A DNA stretch of 52,247 bases, from NCBI RefSeq assembly GCF_028278985.1, contig NZ_JANQTA010000030.1, forward strand, positions 1-52,247. Direction: 5' to 3'. A program made the position numbers and the translations under genes. Below, one piece after another: positions 43,203 through 52,065 of the stretch (position 1 is the first letter of the stretch; each line of letters begins with the position of its first letter). Under the pieces are notes generated by a model, which was not told the DNA's origin, made no database searches, and worked only from the letters and a program-made list of their open reading frames with translations. Source of the DNA: Candidatus Nitrosopumilus sp. (GTDB lineage Archaea > Thermoproteota > Nitrososphaeria > Nitrososphaerales > Nitrosopumilaceae).

Positions 43203-44966
43203 TTATCTACTCGTTGACAAATCAAAATTAGCAAATACTTGATCATCAAAGTCCATAATCGTATCATGCAAGTTTTTTTTGGTGTGAGATAGCCTATCAC
43301 CTAATGCTGAGAACTTGTTTTGTGTATCTTTTCTAGTTGTTGCTGACATGTATGATTCAAAAATTTCTGAAGGAAGTTTTTCAAATCCTTCATCTTCGAA
43401 TAATAAATCAAGATCTCCTATAGTCATTTTAAATAAATTAATTTTGTCAAATAGTAATTTTAGAACATATTCCTCAATACTTCCAATGATTGCTAAATTA
43501 TGAATATGGACATCTTCCTCCTGCCCGATTCTATGAACTCTTCCTACTCTTTGCTCTACTCGCATTGGATTCCATGGCAAATCATAATTGATCACTTTAC
43601 TACAAAATTGAAAATTTTGACCTTCGCCACCAGCTTCTGTTGCAATCATAATTTGAATATCTCGTTTAAATTTACTAACCGCGGTATCTCTTTCCCGTGC
43701 AGACATTGAACCGTTAAATTTTACTGCTTCAATTTCTTCATCATCAAAATAATCAAAAATGTAATCTTGTGTGTCTCTAAATTCTGTAAATATCAGATGT
43801 TTTTCTTCGGGGTTTTCTTTGATTATGTCCCGTAATCTTTGCATTTTAGAATCAACTTTAATTTTGTCAGCCAACTCCAAAATACTCTCAAGTTCATCTA
43901 CATACTGAGGGAATTGCTGTTTTTTGTTCCTAATTGCGCCTCTCAAAGCAGATGTACTGCTTGAAATTTGCCTCTGAAGTGTCATTAGAGGCAGGACAAA
44001 GTTTCTTCCTCCTTTTTGTGCAAGCCATAATTTCCTAACAAATTCTGTTGCATGTTGATACAGTTGACTTTCATATTCAGATGGCTCTAAAAGATGAGTT
44101 CTCGGAATTCTATCTGTAAATTCAATGTATTCTTTTACTTCTTCTCGCGTTGTTCTGATAACTGCTTGTCTTAGAATTTCTTGTAATTCAAATCTTCTTT
44201 GAGGAATAATTTTCTGTGCCTTTTTATCACTTGTAAAACTAGATGCAAAATCTCTCCAAGACCCGAGATATCCTGGTTTGATTATTTCAACTAGGTTGTA
44301 TAGCTCTTCTAAACTATTTTGAATTGGAGTAGCGGATAATAAGAAGATAAATTTTTTCTGTAATTCTCTTACAAACTGATTTGCCTGGGTAGTGGATTTT
44401 TTTAACCTATGAGCCTCATCTACAATTACTACATCCCATTCAATATCTTTTAACAAATTTGCATTTCGTGGTTGAATGGCGGATGATATTGAAGTGATAA
44501 GCATAGTATGTTTATCATATCCTTCAAATCTAGAATCATCTTTGTTAACTATGAAATCAAGTTCAAATTTTGACTTTAGTTCTTCTTGCCATTGACTTCG
44601 TAATGAGGGAGGAGTAAGAATTAATGCATTGCGTATTATTCCAGTTACAAAATATTCTTTTAGTAAAATCCCTGCTTCAACTGTTTTTCCCAAACCCACT
44701 TCGTCGGCTAGGATTACTCTTCCATTAAGATTGTTTTTTACAAGTTTTGCTGCCATGATTTGATGATCAAAAATTGAGATAGTTGAATTTAATGAATTTT
44801 GTATTGTTAGACCGCGAGATTGTTGGGCATTGATTATTTCATATGCCTTTAATAGATTTGACAAATCCTTAGGTCTATCAAAAATTAATTGCCTAAGTTT
44901 GTTTTTTACGCCATAGGTATCAAAATACCTTAACTCAACTCGATTATCACTATTCCAATTTGACAA
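43203..44966 (-). CDS. SNF2-family DNA-dependent ATPase/helicase
   Basis: A 587-residue complete SF2 SNF2/HepA-like motor: motif I DEVGLGKTVEAG (Lys94), Ia LTPPSLRSQWQEEL, II VDEAHRLKK (DEAH at 182-185), III SATPIQNSLEELY, IV HLIFTEFRDTQDYI, V ATEAGGEGQNFQFC, and VI QRVGRVHRIGQ. There is no separate N-terminal domain of HepA. SNF2 motors without a chromatin context in archaea are often part of DNA-defence or modification systems (for example DISARM, Dpd). Starts at a TTG 6 bp after the nuclease-like gene. Confidence 0.92.
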   Translation of the reverse strand: MSNWNSDNRVELRYFDTYGVKNKLRQLIFDRPKDLSNLLKAYEIINAQQSRGLTIQNSLNSTISIFDHQIMAAKLVKNNLNGRVILADEVGLGKTVEAGILLKEYFVTGIIRNALILTPPSLRSQWQEELKSKFELDFIVNKDDSRFEGYDKHTMLITSISSAIQPRNANLLKDIEWDVVIVDEAHRLKKSTTQANQFVRELQKKFIFLLSATPIQNSLEELYNLVEIIKPGYLGSWRDFASSFTSDKKAQKIIPQRRFELQEILRQAVIRTTREEVKEYIEFTDRIPRTHLLEPSEYESQLYQHATEFVRKLWLAQKGGRNFVLPLMTLQRQISSSTSALRGAIRNKKQQFPQYVDELESILELADKIKVDSKMQRLRDIIKENPEEKHLIFTEFRDTQDYIFDYFDDEEIEAVKFNGSMSARERDTAVSKFKRDIQIMIATEAGGEGQNFQFCSKVINYDLPWNPMRVEQRVGRVHRIGQEEDVHIHNLAIIGSIEEYVLKLLFDKINLFKMTIGDLDLLFEDEGFEKLPSEIFESYMSATTRKDTQNKFSALGDRLSHTKKNLHDTIMDFDDQVFANFDLSTSR

Positions 44967-44972
44967 ATTCTA

Positions 44973-46268
44973 TCATGTTTCTGCAATTATTTCCTTGGCA
45001 ACGGTTTCCTTTTGTGTTATACTTTCCACACTTGATTCAATGTCCATGTATGCACGTATGAGTTCATTGCGAAGTTTACTTCGATCTTTCCATAATGTTT
45101 GATGTAAACGAATTTCTTTATCTTGTAATTTACGCATTTTCTCATTCGTTTCATATACGATCTTAATCAGATTTGAGAATTCTGAACTTATCATATAATC
45201 AAAGAGTTTTGCCTCTTTTGCATCCCTATCTTTTGCACCTTTTTTTATCCGTGAAATTTCAATTATGTTGTCTCTGCATCTAGTTACAACTTCAATCAGT
45301 ATCCTTGGATTTACAATAATCATTCCATCTTTGAGTCCATAGATTCCATTTGGAGCATATGATTTTGGAATGTCAGTTGAAACTATGATGACGTATTTTA
45401 TATTACTATTTTCAGCATATTTCTTAGCTTTTTCAATATCTGTAGATTTTACTTTTGTATTTTCTTTATTGTCAAAAGCAATTTGAATATCTAATTTTTT
45501 CTCATTCGATACAATTGTTTGATAAATATCTGCAGTGGAAATGCCTCTTTTCTGGCGATTGAATTTATCATTTGGAAATGCAGCATGTAATTGTTCTAAC
45601 AAATTCAATTCACCTACTTCACCTTTTAGCTCTGACTGAGTTTGAGAAAGTTTGTTTTGTAATTCTTCAGCTTGGTCATTTGCACGTTTTATCTGAATAT
45701 CTTTTTGACGTAGTTCTTTTTCTATTTCCAATAGTTTAATATCATAATCACTTTTTGCTTTTTCATATGCAATCTGATGTGCTTTTTGTTTGATTTTTTC
45801 TAATTTCTTAATCTCTTCATTCTTTTCTTTCATTAAGGCTTTCATTGATTTGTTAAATTGAAGTTCTGCATCTTTATGCTGTTTTTTAATTTGTTTGATC
45901 ATTTCTTCATATTGTTTTTTATTACTACGTCCTGTTTCATCAGATTGTTTTTTTGTTTGTTTTAACATATCTGCATAATGTTGTTTCAGTTTGATTTCTG
46001 ATTGCTTCTTATCTTTTTCTAAATCTGTACGAAGCGTGTTGATTTGAACCTTGTAAAATGTTTGTTGTTCTTTTTTATCATTTTCATGTTTTTTTGTAAT
46101 TTCATCTAATTTCTTGTCAAATTTTTCTTTGTTTTTTTGCTCTTCATTTTTGTATCTTTCTTCAATTTGCTTTTCTAATTTGTTTAATGCCAAATTGTAT
46201 TCTTCAGTTGTAATAGGCCTATTACAAAGTGGACATTGTTGTTCAGAATCAAACTGAGATTTGCTCAT
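44973..46268 (-). CDS. Coiled-coil protein with DUF2130-like nuclease domain
   Basis: A 431-residue protein opening with a CPLC knuckle (Cys12, Cys15), then about 190 residues of heptad-rich, Lys/Glu coiled coil, then a domain GEVGELNLLEQLHAAFPNDKFNRQKRG..ADIYQTIV..LDIQIAFDNKEN resembling the DUF2130 (PF09903) PD-(D/E)xK-like fold, with Asp-based acidic sites and a Lys. A further helix bundle closes it. It resembles DUF2130 proteins linked to defence loci. First gene of the seven-gene operon, with an ATG start. Confidence 0.75.
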   Translation of the reverse strand: MSKSQFDSEQQCPLCNRPITTEEYNLALNKLEKQIEERYKNEEQKNKEKFDKKLDEITKKHENDKKEQQTFYKVQINTLRTDLEKDKKQSEIKLKQHYADMLKQTKKQSDETGRSNKKQYEEMIKQIKKQHKDAELQFNKSMKALMKEKNEEIKKLEKIKQKAHQIAYEKAKSDYDIKLLEIEKELRQKDIQIKRANDQAEELQNKLSQTQSELKGEVGELNLLEQLHAAFPNDKFNRQKRGISTADIYQTIVSNEKKLDIQIAFDNKENTKVKSTDIEKAKKYAENSNIKYVIIVSTDIPKSYAPNGIYGLKDGMIIVNPRILIEVVTRCRDNIIEISRIKKGAKDRDAKEAKLFDYMISSEFSNLIKIVYETNEKMRKLQDKEIRLHQTLWKDRSKLRNELIRAYMDIESSVESITQKETVAKEIIAET

Positions 46269-46365
46269 TTAGATAAAATAAGAGAACTAGAATTTAAAGA
46301 GGATCATTATTTTTAAAAATAATATTGAGATCATATTTTTATAGAATATTAAGATACGAAAAAGT

Positions 46366-46572
46366 ATGAAAAGAGAACCTTTTAGAAAAGTTCGCAGCGA
46401 TAAAAAAATTGGAAACATAAAAGATCTTCCAAAAAAAGCTGTAGAAGGTAGAAGAAAAGATACACAACTAGGCACTATTTTGAATGAAAATAATGTTACG
46501 AACAAAGAAGAGCTAAAAAGAAAATTCAGGAATCATAATAGATTAAACAAATTCAATCAACGTACAGATTAG
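46366..46572 (+). CDS. Hypothetical small basic protein (68 aa)
   Basis: A 68-residue Lys/Arg-rich protein (KREPFRKVRSDKKIGNIKDLPKKAVEGRRKD) with a helical C-terminus. A TATA-like TTTTTATAG lies about 25 nt before the ATG, fitting leaderless expression. It is divergent from the SNF2 operon with a 97-bp gap. It may bind nucleic acid; family unknown. Confidence 0.6.
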   Translation: MKREPFRKVRSDKKIGNIKDLPKKAVEGRRKDTQLGTILNENNVTNKEELKRKFRNHNRLNKFNQRTD

Positions 46573-46652
46573 ATTTATGCATCATTGAAATCAGATTGAC
46601 AAATAAAAAAAATATTTTGGAATCACCCAATGTAGAAAAAAATTAGAGACAT

Positions 46653-47051
46653 TTATGGTGAATGTACTTTAGGAGGATAATTAATTTGGATTTTTTCTCC
46701 TTTGGGCGGAGTATCTTTATCATTACAGAGTTTACCCTTATCCCCACCATAGCCATAGTATAATGTGTGTTCGATATTACTTCGCATAGTTTCATCGGGC
46801 ACCAAAGCATAGTAGATATGTCTGTTCTCGTCAGTTGCTTCTTGCATGCATTTTTTGTTATCTCTTTTGTGAGCATTGATTCTTTCGGCAATATCGCCTT
46901 TTCCTACATATCGTGCTATTTGATTAGTTTGGCCAAGAGTATTTGCAATTATGTATACACCTTTTTCTTCGGAATACGTTACAGGTTTTTCCTCACTGTT
47001 TTTTTCTTTATGAATCATAGGTCCTTTCCATTCAACATGCATACGATACAC
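46653..47051 (-). CDS. GIY-YIG nuclease-like protein
   Basis: About 132 residues with the GIY-YIG arrangement: GVYIIANTL (GIY position), ARYVGKGDIAERINAHKR (YIG position, with the Arg of the active site), and SNIEHTLYYGYGG carrying the catalytic Glu. The family cuts DNA in repair, restriction and homing. A Lys/Pro-rich C-terminus follows (PPKGEKIQINYPPKV). It lies next to the SNF2 operon but is separately transcribed. Confidence 0.65.
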   Translation of the reverse strand: MYRMHVEWKGPMIHKEKNSEEKPVTYSEEKGVYIIANTLGQTNQIARYVGKGDIAERINAHKRDNKKCMQEATDENRHIYYALVPDETMRSNIEHTLYYGYGGDKGKLCNDKDTPPKGEKIQINYPPKVHSP

Positions 47052-47140
47052 GTGACAAATTCATCTTTAAACATTTTTTTAGATTCTCACTAGTGAGATT
47101 TTAACCAATTAGAAAATGCTCCATACGAGTTTTCAATAGA

Positions 47141-47178
47141 TAGGCTTGCACATCAAATACTATTTTAGCGAATATTGG
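47141..47178. repeat. Direct repeat, copy A
   Basis: GGCTTGCAC..CAAATACT..CGA.TATTGG; the same words in the same order occur at 47931-47967. The CAAATACT/AATATTGG arms can form an imperfect hairpin. Confidence 0.5.
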
Positions 47179-47240
47179 CTTACGTGTAATTGTGATGTGT
47201 GAATTAAAATGTGTTTGTTGACCTTGGATTTAAAATAATT

Positions 47241-47354
47241 TTAAATTTTATCAAAAGACATCCAATCAATTTCTTCACTACATTTAAGACAAATTGTTGG
47301 CCTAAATTTATTTTTTTAAATTCAATGTTTACATGACGTTTTGGATTTACACAT
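47241..47354 (-). pseudogene. Degraded small zinc-ribbon gene with two in-frame stops
   Basis: A frame from ATG 47354 encodes MCKSKTSCKH, then TGA, one Ile codon, TAA, and continues KNKFRPTICLKCSEEIDWM to a final TAA at 47241 (38 codons in all). The first Cys group and CLKC would make one zinc ribbon. The two stops sit close together beside an A7 run, so a recent loss, a frameshift or, less likely, a chance frame are all possible. Confidence 0.4.
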
Positions 47355-47458
47355 TATAAAACAACTGTTTTAGTTAATTTTTTACCAATGATTCGAAATA
47401 TCTCAACTGATAGAAATATGAAAGTTGCTAGATGTTTGAACCAGAATAGCATACATCA

Positions 47459-47821
47459 TCATTTCTCTTTGGAAAATGAGTTTATGATTTCTAAAATTTC
47501 CTTGAGTACAACTTCATGAAATCCTTCACAGTCAAGACTTACAAGAATTAATCCATTCTCATTAAATGGGATTGTGATTCTTTTTACTTTTCCATACTCT
47601 GCCATAGCATACTTGGGAGCTCCAAGTTTCTCAGATAATCTGATTCTGGTTTTCCATCTATCTAACGCATCTTCAATTGACTGTTCTGTCTCAGTTTCTT
47701 CTAGTAATGGAGTCATGTCTTTTCTGACATGACAGTATTTGTTGTCTTTATGGTATATTTCGACAAAACGTACCGTGCTGCTTATCTCAAATATGGAGTC
47801 TCCAAGCTTGGAATAGTCCAT
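47459..47821 (-). CDS. DUF6659-like protein, second copy in the window
   Basis: A 120-residue protein with the same order of elements as the gene at 5414-5824: helix DSIFEIS, strands VRFVEIYHKDNKYCHVRKDM, helix ETEQSIEDALDRWKTRI, strands GKVKRITIPFNENGLILVSLDC, and a final helix EVVLKEILEIINSF. Pairwise identity is low, so the relationship is inferred from pattern. It lies alone between the nuclease-like gene and the large secreted protein. A role is unknown. Confidence 0.6.
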   Translation of the reverse strand: MDYSKLGDSIFEISSTVRFVEIYHKDNKYCHVRKDMTPLLEETETEQSIEDALDRWKTRIRLSEKLGAPKYAMAEYGKVKRITIPFNENGLILVSLDCEGFHEVVLKEILEIINSFSKEK

Positions 47822-47930
47822 TCTAGATTTATTTGCTCAACATGAAACTATGAAGGCCGTACTAACAAAAAATTGTTCTACAGATGAACATAATTACACT
47901 GCATGCCTGTAATGATTCAAAACCAGAGAT

Positions 47931-47967
47931 TTGGCTTGCACGCCAAATACTGTTTACCGAGTATTGG
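47931..47967. repeat. Direct repeat, copy B
   Basis: The second copy of the element at 47141. Here CCAAATACT and AGTATTGG form a near-perfect hairpin with one bulged A and a loop GTTTACCG. It lies just beyond the stop of the 819-residue gene, so it may also act as a transcription end. Confidence 0.5.
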
Positions 47968-47983
47968 TCAAGTATGAACAACA

Positions 47984-50443
47984 TCAATTTAATCCAGAGT
48001 CATTTGGGTTTTCAGGATCTGAAGATCCTGTATAAGAGCCTGTTACATCCTCAGACACTGAAGGAAATGCGTCAAGACTCATATGATTAAGAAAGTTGTT
48101 TAAGATATTTCCATCAATAGGCACATTTTGAATTGGATAATTGTTTAAAGTGCCAAAACCACAATTCCCAACTGCAGCAAAACCATTTAATGAAAGCGTT
48201 GTTGCAAATTGACTTGAAGAAATGTAATGTGGTTCTCCATTACATATTGAGTTATGTTGGTATATTGTAAATTGAAATGCAGGATATTGGCGTCCATTAT
48301 CTACAGTAACTAGAGGAATAGAAAAAGATTGGTTTGGATCATATGGCCCATCTATAGATGAGATGCCTGCAAGATATTCTTCAACTATATCTTCAATTGC
48401 AGCATATGCTTCATCATACGTGTCAAAATTGTATGTGCTAGTACCAAGTTTCACTTGGATTTTTCCACTAATAGTAGGTACAACAGAGGTGGAGGTAGTT
48501 GAACTGTCTGGATAAGTTATTGTTGCTTTTGTTCCACTGTTTGTCAGCAAGACAGTGGTTCCATCTGGATAAATAATAGTGACAGTGCCATTAGGATTCT
48601 CAACTCTAGAGATATTATTTTCATCTTCTAAATTATTTGAATTAGTTTCGACATCCTCGTTAGGATGCAATACTGTTCGTGTCCCATCTGGATATACAAT
48701 TATTGTGAATCCATCATCATATTGAAGAATTTCCATACCATCAGGATATGTAGTAATTTTTCCCACTCCAGGTGCAATATCTTCACTATATCCTTCAATA
48801 GTATTTCCAGCAGAGTCCATTACAGTTTCAACACCATTTGGATCAGTGGTAATTGAATTCCCATTTTGGTATGTGGTGATGGTTGTTCCATCTGGATATC
48901 TTGTCGTATGCACTCCATCTTTTGTGGTGGTAGCACTACTTCCGTCATCATAGTAAGTAGTTGTTGAGCCATCAGCATTATCAGTAGTTCCTGTTACAAT
49001 ATTTTCTCCACAGGTATCACATGCAGTATCATTATTTTCATCTTGTAATTCATTATCACATGTTTCACATGGATTTTCAGTAGGGTCTGTCTCGGTACCT
49101 CCAACTAACTCACCGCACTCTAGACATATCTCATCATCTTCTTGACCATATTCAACCCCACATGAATCACAATCAAGATCAGGTTCAGGAGGGATTGGAG
49201 ATGGTGAAACTTCAGAAACATGAATTTCGTTTCCGTCATGGGGGCCAAAGCACGTGATACAGATATTTTCATCTAATTCGCCAGAGCAAGAACCACAATA
49301 TTGACAGACGTCAAGTACTGCATCTTCTTCAAATCCAGGTAATCCACTCAGATACTCCCATTCTTCTTCTGTGATATCTCCATCATCAATAAATTCACAG
49401 ATTTGTTCAGAAAAAGTCACATCAACCAAATCAATACATTCACCAGAATCCATTGGGTTTAGAGTCAAACCATCAGGACAGAGAGTTTTCTTATCGAAGA
49501 AACATTTTCCAGGAACTAAATCAGTCCATGAATAGAAATCATTGCATTGAGGAGTTACAACAGCAGTTTGCCCATAAACATAAACAATTACAATAGTACC
49601 ATTGACATGAATATATTTAGAATATCCATAATCATCGCTTCTTTCAAAAAGCGTGGCACCAGAGATTAAAGATTCAACATATTGTTGATCTGCAAGCATG
49701 GGAATAATAGATTCAGAAACAGAAGAGTTGCCGTCTGGAAAATCTCCTAAAGTGGCACCAACACCAGTTCCAGGGTGTAAATCATCAATCACACTGTCAA
49801 CTAATTCCCCATTTTGAAATGTTGGTAAACCGTTCAGATATTCTAATTCCTCTTGTGTAAATACATCACCAGGAATAAAGATATCAGGCCAGTCTTCATC
49901 TTCATTTGTATCAAGAAGTTCACCAAGTTCTTTTACTTCATCTGTAGAAAGTTTTTGTTTTTCTTTACGTTCAGAGACTTCGTTTTGTATTTTTTCAGAA
50001 TTAATTATTCCTTGACTCATTAAATGTCCAATAGAGTTAACAATTTCACCATCTGAAACAATTCCATCACTCCAAAAACCAAAAACATCTTTTTGATAAC
50101 TTGGAATAACAAAATCTCCACCTTTTGGTACACCTGCTTGATGTTCAAGTCCAGATGACGATTTGATGAATTTATCAAGAGGAATTACATCTTGAATCAT
50201 CAAACTCTCCAATGCATTAATCATATCTGCATCAGAGATTAGACCATTTTTCCACCATTTGGCATTGCTTTTGAACCAATCAGGCATTATTGCATCAGAT
50301 TGTGCACTCTGAACTCCAGTTCCTCCTCCCCACTGTTGAGGAAATGGAATGTCTTCTTCTTGGCCATAAGACATGGAATAACTTTGTAAAAGTAAGATCA
50401 TTCTCAGAAATGTAACGATAAAAAATCTAAGCAATACTTTCAA
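47984..50443 (-). CDS. Large secreted protein with W-W modules, Cys ribbons and PDGT repeats
   Basis: An 819-residue protein: signal peptide (FFIVTFLRMILLLQSYSMSYG), two N-terminal modules of the W-W type (MPDWFKSNAKWWKNGLISDADMIN, then a diverged IPSYQKDVFGFWSDGIVSD), two acidic EF-hand-like or dockerin-like segments (LDTNEDEDWPD; FIDDGDITEEEWEYLSGLPGFEE), three zinc-ribbon-like Cys groups (CQYCGSC..CITC, CDSCG..CLEC, CETC..CDTC), a long TTTYPDGT repeat tract, and a C-terminal beta domain. Presence of Cys ribbons outside the cell is unusual. It probably belongs to the S-layer-associated envelope. Confidence 0.85.
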   Translation of the reverse strand: MKVLLRFFIVTFLRMILLLQSYSMSYGQEEDIPFPQQWGGGTGVQSAQSDAIMPDWFKSNAKWWKNGLISDADMINALESLMIQDVIPLDKFIKSSSGLEHQAGVPKGGDFVIPSYQKDVFGFWSDGIVSDGEIVNSIGHLMSQGIINSEKIQNEVSERKEKQKLSTDEVKELGELLDTNEDEDWPDIFIPGDVFTQEELEYLNGLPTFQNGELVDSVIDDLHPGTGVGATLGDFPDGNSSVSESIIPMLADQQYVESLISGATLFERSDDYGYSKYIHVNGTIVIVYVYGQTAVVTPQCNDFYSWTDLVPGKCFFDKKTLCPDGLTLNPMDSGECIDLVDVTFSEQICEFIDDGDITEEEWEYLSGLPGFEEDAVLDVCQYCGSCSGELDENICITCFGPHDGNEIHVSEVSPSPIPPEPDLDCDSCGVEYGQEDDEICLECGELVGGTETDPTENPCETCDNELQDENNDTACDTCGENIVTGTTDNADGSTTTYYDDGSSATTTKDGVHTTRYPDGTTITTYQNGNSITTDPNGVETVMDSAGNTIEGYSEDIAPGVGKITTYPDGMEILQYDDGFTIIVYPDGTRTVLHPNEDVETNSNNLEDENNISRVENPNGTVTIIYPDGTTVLLTNSGTKATITYPDSSTTSTSVVPTISGKIQVKLGTSTYNFDTYDEAYAAIEDIVEEYLAGISSIDGPYDPNQSFSIPLVTVDNGRQYPAFQFTIYQHNSICNGEPHYISSSQFATTLSLNGFAAVGNCGFGTLNNYPIQNVPIDGNILNNFLNHMSLDAFPSVSEDVTGSYTGSSDPENPNDSGLN

Positions 50444-50721
50444 GACTAGAAGATTTTACTTAAAGGTGATCGTATGGAAGTCAGAATTCCATAAGGCTTT
50501 GAGTTATTTTTGGAGAACATATTTGGTTCACAGACCAACCACCATTTCACAAATATTGGTTTCAGAGAGAGTTTAACTAAATGGATAATTCCCCATAAGG
50601 AACTGAATTTGTTTCCATAACGGTCCGGGTCTGTAAGGATTCAACTCCACAGAAACTCAGCCGCTATTTTGGGTACAAAAATGGATGCATGTAGGCATGA
50701 GAATTGTTTATCCAATAGAGA
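50444..50721. other. Non-coding interval of 278 bp
   Basis: No gene is evident. The interval contains two AATTC..CCATAAGG boxes (50485-50496 and 50587-50600), also found at 38166-38178. The left end should carry the promoter of the 819-residue protein. Confidence 0.5.
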
Positions 50722-51954
50722 TTAGAATGACTTTCTAATTTGATAAATCATTATTGTTGGAGCTGCAACGTACATGCCCAAGTTAAGTGCAATAACAGAT
50801 ATTCCTAATCCAAGAACTTCAATTTCAGAGCCACTGTCAGCCAATGTCATGAGGGATAGAGTTGAAATCATCGGAGTGATGAATGCTCTAACTGCTTCTT
50901 GGAATATTGGGTTTTCTCTTTCCCAGTCAGCTATTGTTGGTGAGAACGAATAGTACAATTGGTTGAATTCGGCCATGAAGAAAGAACCTGATGAAGTGTT
51001 CATTACTGTGTTGTCTCTAATTTCTCTCAAGAACTGTACTTGGGGGGCAAGCTCTGATCCATATGTTGCAGTTGCAATAAGACACCCTCCTCCTTCCGAT
51101 TTAGTAATTTTCGGTTCTGAAATTGGTTGTTCTATAGTCTTTTCTGCAATTGGGGGTTCTGTAATTTTTGGTTCTGCAATGATTCCACTTATGGCAATTG
51201 TTCCGCTTTGTGCAGGTTCAATTCTTAACCAAGAATCGGTATTACCTTGATAGTAAATTTGATGTTCGATTAATTTTCCATCAAGGAAAACTTGCAATGG
51301 TTTTGTCATCAAAGAATCTGGAATTCGCACAATCATAGGCATGTTATCATATATGTTAAACAAAACTTTTCCATCATCATGAATAAAGCCATCAATATTT
51401 GAATCAGACATAATTTGAACACTTTGTTTAGTACCTTTTGTAGAAACTGAAAATTCTTTGATAGTTGCATCACTAGTATCATAACTAATTGAGATTTGTC
51501 CTGGAGACATTTCTAAAGAATTATTTTCTACAGAGATTGGAAAATCATTCATTGAAACAACATTTGCCAGAGGTGGTAAAGTTATGAAGGTATTTTCATT
51601 AACAGTGTAAGAAATTCTCCACAATCCTGCATCATTCGTAACAATATCAGCATTGTAAGATAGCGTAACAAAAGTTACACCAAGTGTGTCTATACGTATT
51701 GAATCTCCTTGTTGAGTAGTATCTAAAATAATTCCTTCATCATCTATTGCTACTATTTCAGAAATTTTTTCAGAAATAGACGTCACTACTACTGTTGAAA
51801 TTGTTGATTTTGTACTAAGAGTATGAACAACTTTTGCATCTCCTTTTGCTGAGATGTTTATTTCAAGATTTTTTTCAGCTGCACCAATGCTTGTGGGAAT
51901 AATGAATACAAGCAACAAAACTGGGATAAGTGAATAGTAATTCATAATTTCCAT
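50722..51954 (-). CDS. Secreted protein with CFI-box C-terminal domain
   Basis: A 410-residue protein: signal peptide (YYSLIPVLLLVFIIPTSIGA), a beta-rich extracellular domain of about 240 residues, a Pro/Glu/Ile-rich linker (EPKITEPPIAEKTIEQPISE), and then GGGCLIATATYGSELAPQVQ, the start of the CFI-box-CTERM domain found on archaeal and bacterial surface proteins, with QFLREIRDN next, and two final membrane segments. The lone Cys of the box may be modified. The domain probably anchors or processes the protein. Confidence 0.85.
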   Translation of the reverse strand: MEIMNYYSLIPVLLLVFIIPTSIGAAEKNLEINISAKGDAKVVHTLSTKSTISTVVVTSISEKISEIVAIDDEGIILDTTQQGDSIRIDTLGVTFVTLSYNADIVTNDAGLWRISYTVNENTFITLPPLANVVSMNDFPISVENNSLEMSPGQISISYDTSDATIKEFSVSTKGTKQSVQIMSDSNIDGFIHDDGKVLFNIYDNMPMIVRIPDSLMTKPLQVFLDGKLIEHQIYYQGNTDSWLRIEPAQSGTIAISGIIAEPKITEPPIAEKTIEQPISEPKITKSEGGGCLIATATYGSELAPQVQFLREIRDNTVMNTSSGSFFMAEFNQLYYSFSPTIADWERENPIFQEAVRAFITPMISTLSLMTLADSGSEIEVLGLGISVIALNLGMYVAAPTIMIYQIRKSF

Positions 51955-52065
51955 CTAACCCGAATGTTATTAAATTCTATATTTTGGAATTTAGAATTTC
52001 TCAAATCCAAGACGTGTTTTTTTAACATAACATAACCCAAGATCGATTAATTAGCAACTAAGGAA

